64,000 nt of DNA from positions 1,116,001 through 1,180,000 of the forward strand of contig CADCXD010000009.1 of the NCBI GenBank assembly GCA_902806575.1, in the 5' to 3' direction. Position 1 is the first letter of the stretch. Every line of letters begins with the position of its first letter. Of the stretch, positions 60,215-64,000 are shown one piece after another. Under the pieces are notes generated by a model. It searched no databases, had not been told where the DNA came from, and saw only the letters and a list, made by a program, of their open reading frames with translations. The DNA is from Jackrogersella multiformis (lineage: Eukaryota > Ascomycota > Sordariomycetes > Xylariales > Hypoxylaceae). Both the position numbers and the translations under genes were made by a program.

Positions 60215-61644
60215 GCCTTGGATGGATGTGTTAGTTCTCTCGGGGCGGGTTCAACCAGGTATCTTGTAGATATATTCCTGGCGGAGTATTGAGAGATAGT
60301 AATACACTAGGTATGGTAGGTAGAGATAGGGGGTTGGTTACATGAGCATGGTCATTTTTGAAATATGGCTTTGTAATGTTGGCGCCTATTCGCGACGTAC
60401 CTCCTAGGTACATTCCATACGGGGTTAAATACGAAGTCCGAACTCTGGACGCAAAATTGCACCAGCTAATATGACGTATCAATATCAGTACTATTTAGCA
60501 CTGGCTAGTAAATAGAGTAGGTAGAATCTCACATGATAAAAATTCCAATAGCCGCTGTAACAGGAACCAATGAGCCTATGTAATGCCCACATAAGGCTTA
60601 ATATCAATGTGGAGAGTGGAGAATTTCTATATTGGGCAGCTATCGAAAAGGTTTTCTTTTCCCTTTCTTACTCCTTCCTTCTTATCAATGTTTAAGGTTA
60701 TTGCTAAACATCGAAGCTCTTGCATGCCGCGCACGTCGGCCTGACTCATAGAACACCTGCCCAAATTAAAACGAGACAGTGCGATATACAGGTATCCAAG
60801 GTATTCAGGTACATGTAAGAAGTCTTCGACATAAAAGAGGCAGGTAGGGTCAGGTGTATAAATCAAAATAACATAGCGTACCTAGGTATAATACATAGGT
60901 GTTGTTTTCCTAATAAATCCTACATATTATATTGTCCTAAAATACCTACTTAACATAATCCTTCTAAGCCTAATTATGTTACCTATGTACCTACCTAAGT
61001 ACTTAAGTAGATTTTAAGGTTGTGAAGGAAAATTTTAATAGCGATGAATACCTAGGTACTTATATACTTGTAATAAGGACTGTGCTCTGGTCTCCGCGTA
61101 CGTACATGAAGATCGGGAGGACGTACACGCATAATGAAGTATTAACTGGGTACTTTCCTAGGATTGTTTTAACTTGAAAACTTTCAAGCCAATCAATAGT
61201 GGTAAACTTTAAAAGGTAGGTACATAGTACACACAAGGAGGCAAAATCACACACACACGCACACAAAAAAAAAAAACACAGTTTGTGAATTTGGAAAGAG
61301 GGGTGCGTAGTCGAGGCAGGAAGGGCCTAAGGAGGGCAACGTCCCCACAATCAAAAATCTACCTGGCCACCATCCAGAAATAATTTATAAACCCGGACAT
61401 AGACCTTCGCAACCTTTCTTCTGATTCTCCTTTTGATCTTCGTCTCGCACACCGTTAATCAGAGCATTAACACCTGCTGAACGTGAGAATCTTTCCCCTC
61501 CCTACTTCCCTTTATTCATCTCCTTTCTTCCATTTTCATAATCATCATCAACTAAACCATCCAACTAACCTTCCTTAACACAGTTTTTCGCGTCTACCTT
61601 TACTCACTCAATCTTAAACATAGTCGCAACCTTTATCCGTCAAA
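60215..61644. promoter_or_regulatory. Long upstream region of tef1
   Basis: It contains a CCTAGGTA word cluster (about 60,880-61,060), a CA-rich microsatellite and A-run (about 61,246-61,280), a TATA-like word (TTTATAAACC near 61,384), and a long pyrimidine-rich leader (about 61,420-61,570) typical of highly expressed fungal genes. No gene recognised. Confidence 0.5.
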
Positions 61645-63533
61645 ATGGGGTATGTAGACAACTCGATCGTACCTTAACAGTACGTTTCCATCACTAACAG
61701 CATCGTAGTAAGGAAGATAAGACTCACGTCAACGTCGTCGTCATCGGCCGTAAGTTCCACTTGATGATATCCTTACATTGATTCCATATTCTAACTAGTT
61801 TCCTCAGACGTCGACAGTGGCAAGTCCACCACTACCGGTCATTTGATCTACCAATGCGGTGGTATCGACAAGCGAACCATCGAGAAGTTCGAGAAGGTTA
61901 GTCGTCCGTATATTCACAATCTTCAATTATATTTCCATCTTTGTAATACCTTGGTCTCGCACTTGAATCGGGGAATCTTTTTTTTCCTCGACTCGACGAC
62001 TCCTTTGTTATTTTCATGCGGTCCTAGCCGCGTGCCCCTCCCTTCTCTTATCTTCTCTCACGTCTCACCCCCCGCCGAGGGGCACAAAATTTTCCCTACC
62101 CCGCTCTGACGTTCTGCACAACATTTTGGTGCACGGAGCAACCAACCCTGGATAATGCCAAGCAACCGAACTAGACATTAGACATTTGACGAACACGCTT
62201 GACTGACCCGCTCAACAGGAAGCTGCCGAACTTGGCAAGGGTTCCTTCAAGTATGCCTGGGTTCTAGACAAGCTAAAGGCCGAGCGTGAGCGTGGTATCA
62301 CGATCGACATTGCCCTCTGGAAGTTCGAGACTCCCCGGTACTATGTCACCGTCATTGGTAAGTGACATTGCAAATGCTTATCCAACCCACCTGTCTCCGT
62401 AAAGTACTGATGTCTGGCTTCTAGATGCCCCCGGCCATCGTGACTTCATCAAGAACATGATTACGGGTACCTCGCAGGCCGACTGCGCCATCCTCATCAT
62501 TGCCGCTGGTACTGGTGAGTTCGAGGCCGGTATCTCCAAGGATGGCCAGACTCGTGAGCACGCTCTGCTCGCTTACACCCTAGGCGTCAAGCAGCTCATC
62601 GTCGCTATCAACAAGATGGACACTACCAAGTGGTCCGAGGACCGATTCAACGAGATCATCAAGGAGACCTCCAACTTCATCAAGAAGGTCGGCTTCAACC
62701 CCAAGACCGTTGCCTTCGTCCCCATCTCTGGTTTCAACGGTGACAACATGTTGGCTGCCTCCAGCAACTGCCCCTGGTACAAGGGTTGGGAGAAGGAAGG
62801 CAAGGGTGGCAAGGTCACTGGCAAGACCCTTCTTGAGGCCATTGACTCCATTGATCCCCCCAAGCGTCCTACAGACAAGCCCCTCCGTCTGCCTCTCCAG
62901 GATGTCTACAAGATTGGTGGCATTGGAACTGTGCCCGTTGGCCGTATCGAGACTGGTGTTCTTAAGCCCGGTATGGTCGTTACCTTCGCCCCGGCTGGTG
63001 TGACTACTGAAGTCAAGTCCGTCGAGATGCACCACGAACAGCTTACCGAGGGCCTTCCCGGTGACAACGTTGGCTTCAACGTGAAGAACGTCTCCGTGAA
63101 GGAGATTCGACGAGGAAACGTTGCTGGTGACTCCAAGAACGACCCTCCTGCTGGCTGTGATGACTTCACTGCCCAGGTTATCGTCATCAACCACCCTGGC
63201 CAGGTTGGTGCCGGTTACGCTCCTGTTCTTGACTGCCATACCGCCCACATCGCCTGCAAGTTCGCCGAGCTCTTGGAGAAGATTGACCGACGAACTGGTA
63301 AGTCCGTCGAGAACTCTCCCAAGTTCATCAAGTCCGGTGATGCCGCCATCGTCAAGATGGTTCCCTCTAAGCCCATGTGTGTCGAGGCATTCACCGACTA
63401 CCCTCCTCTTGGTCGTTTTGCCGTCCGTGACATGCGTCAAACCGTCGCTGTCGGTGTCATCAAGGCTGTGAACAAGAGCAGCAAGACTGGTAAGGTTACC
63501 AAGTCTGCCGCTAAGGTAACGGGCAAGAAATAA
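61645..63533 (+). CDS. tef1: Translation elongation factor 1-alpha
   Basis: Five exons: 61,645-61,649; 61,709-61,749; 61,808-61,896; 62,219-62,357; 62,425-63,533; joining to exactly 460 aa, the usual fungal length. The first exon is only ATGGG. GTPase motifs are present: GHVDSGKST (15-23), DAPGH (92-96) and NKMD (154-157). Domain 2 includes GIGTVPVGRIETGVLKPGMV. Domain 3 includes HTAHIACKF and RFAVRDMRQTVAVGVIK. The lysine-rich tail ends KVTGKK. eEF1A delivers aminoacyl-tRNA to the ribosome. Codon use is strongly biased to C-ending codons, as in highly expressed genes. Intron 3 (61,897-62,218, 322 nt) lies within the segment widely used as a fungal species barcode, so it could identify the organism. 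Confidence 0.98.
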
Positions 63534-64000
63534 ACTCGCCTATCACAACCTATCTGCTGGCGCCGGATATGTCGCGTCTTCAGATCGTCGGCTGCCTTGA
63601 ACCCTTCACGACACGACCTATGCCTCTACGAATTTCCTTTGGTTTGACACGATCTGTTCTCGGACGCTTGACTTCGGAACGTGATATGAGGGGAAGGGTT
63701 ATGGGCATTTCCGCGACAAAACTTTCTCATGCGTTTGTAGTAAAATAGAGTCATAGACCGTGATTCCCCCACCTTACTCCTACGTGACCATGACGCTTAT
63801 AATGTGATTTTGCCTCGCCTAGAAATTTGTGAACATCTTCCCTCTTGCCTTGTTTGTTTTCTTCTCTGCCTCCGGTGTTGTATTATACCTTTACTTCAAA
63901 CCGATTTTTTTATTTAGCATTGAGGATCATTCCCTTAAGACGTGTAAACAGTAATGGTAGTTTCTGATGTTGCTCACTAATGTCACATCAAAATACTTGC
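63534..64000. other. 3' region of tef1
   Basis: Pyrimidine- and GT-rich sequence typical of a fungal 3' untranslated region and terminator. No further gene recognised before the window ends. Confidence 0.5.

Noticed and set aside
62580..63440. 286-codon minus-strand ORF
   Set aside because: Antisense shadow of the tef1 last exon, caused by its strong codon bias.

Overview
The window comes from a filamentous ascomycete (Pezizomycotina, most likely Sordariomycetes). The genes have short introns with GT..AG ends and CTAAC/CTGAC-like branch sites. The families are standard fungal ones, and a long AT-rich block has the look of repeat-induced point mutation (RIP). All exon coordinates are my own manual splicing from the sequence; no alignment or database search was possible.

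Left half (1 to about 35,460): one AT-rich, gene-free compartment made of decayed transposons. No ORF in it is believable. Relating its parts to each other by eye, I can recognise: two copies of one LTR retrotransposon facing opposite ways (about 13,531-21,750 and 24,691-33,420); seven copies of a short MITE-like element of about 165 bp; three copies of a larger repeat (LTR or long terminal inverted repeat); a 638-bp Tc1/mariner- or pogo-like element with TA target duplication (23,463-24,100); a tandem duplication at the right edge, one unit of which is split by the second LTR element; and a 15-bp tandem array (about 34,210-34,375). The few remaining C and G bases sit strikingly often in CpG.

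Right half (35,460-64,000): ordinary gene territory. In order: a Yae1-family gene that begins right at the compartment border; a minus-strand decayed ORF with two in-frame TGA stops; a sugar transporter (MFS) with an apparent one-base frameshift at a splice junction; azgA-type purine permease; atg3 (minus); ribosomal protein eL37; elp6 (minus); a large MFS transporter; a doubtful small hypothetical gene and an L-rhamnose-mutarotase-like gene (both minus); a GDT1/UPF0016 cation exchanger (minus); a 621-bp inverted-repeat element; a gene with a C-terminal Myb/telobox-like domain; and tef1 (translation elongation factor 1-alpha).

There is no operon or gene cluster. Housekeeping genes (translation: eL37, tef1; tRNA wobble modification: elp6; autophagy: atg3; Fe-S/ribosome assembly: yae1) are mixed with nutrient transporters. 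Intergenic regions carry many short palindromic words of the ACCTAGGT type. The genes nearest the RIP compartment are the ones with damage (missing N-terminus, nonsense codons, frameshift), which suggests the border is eroding them.
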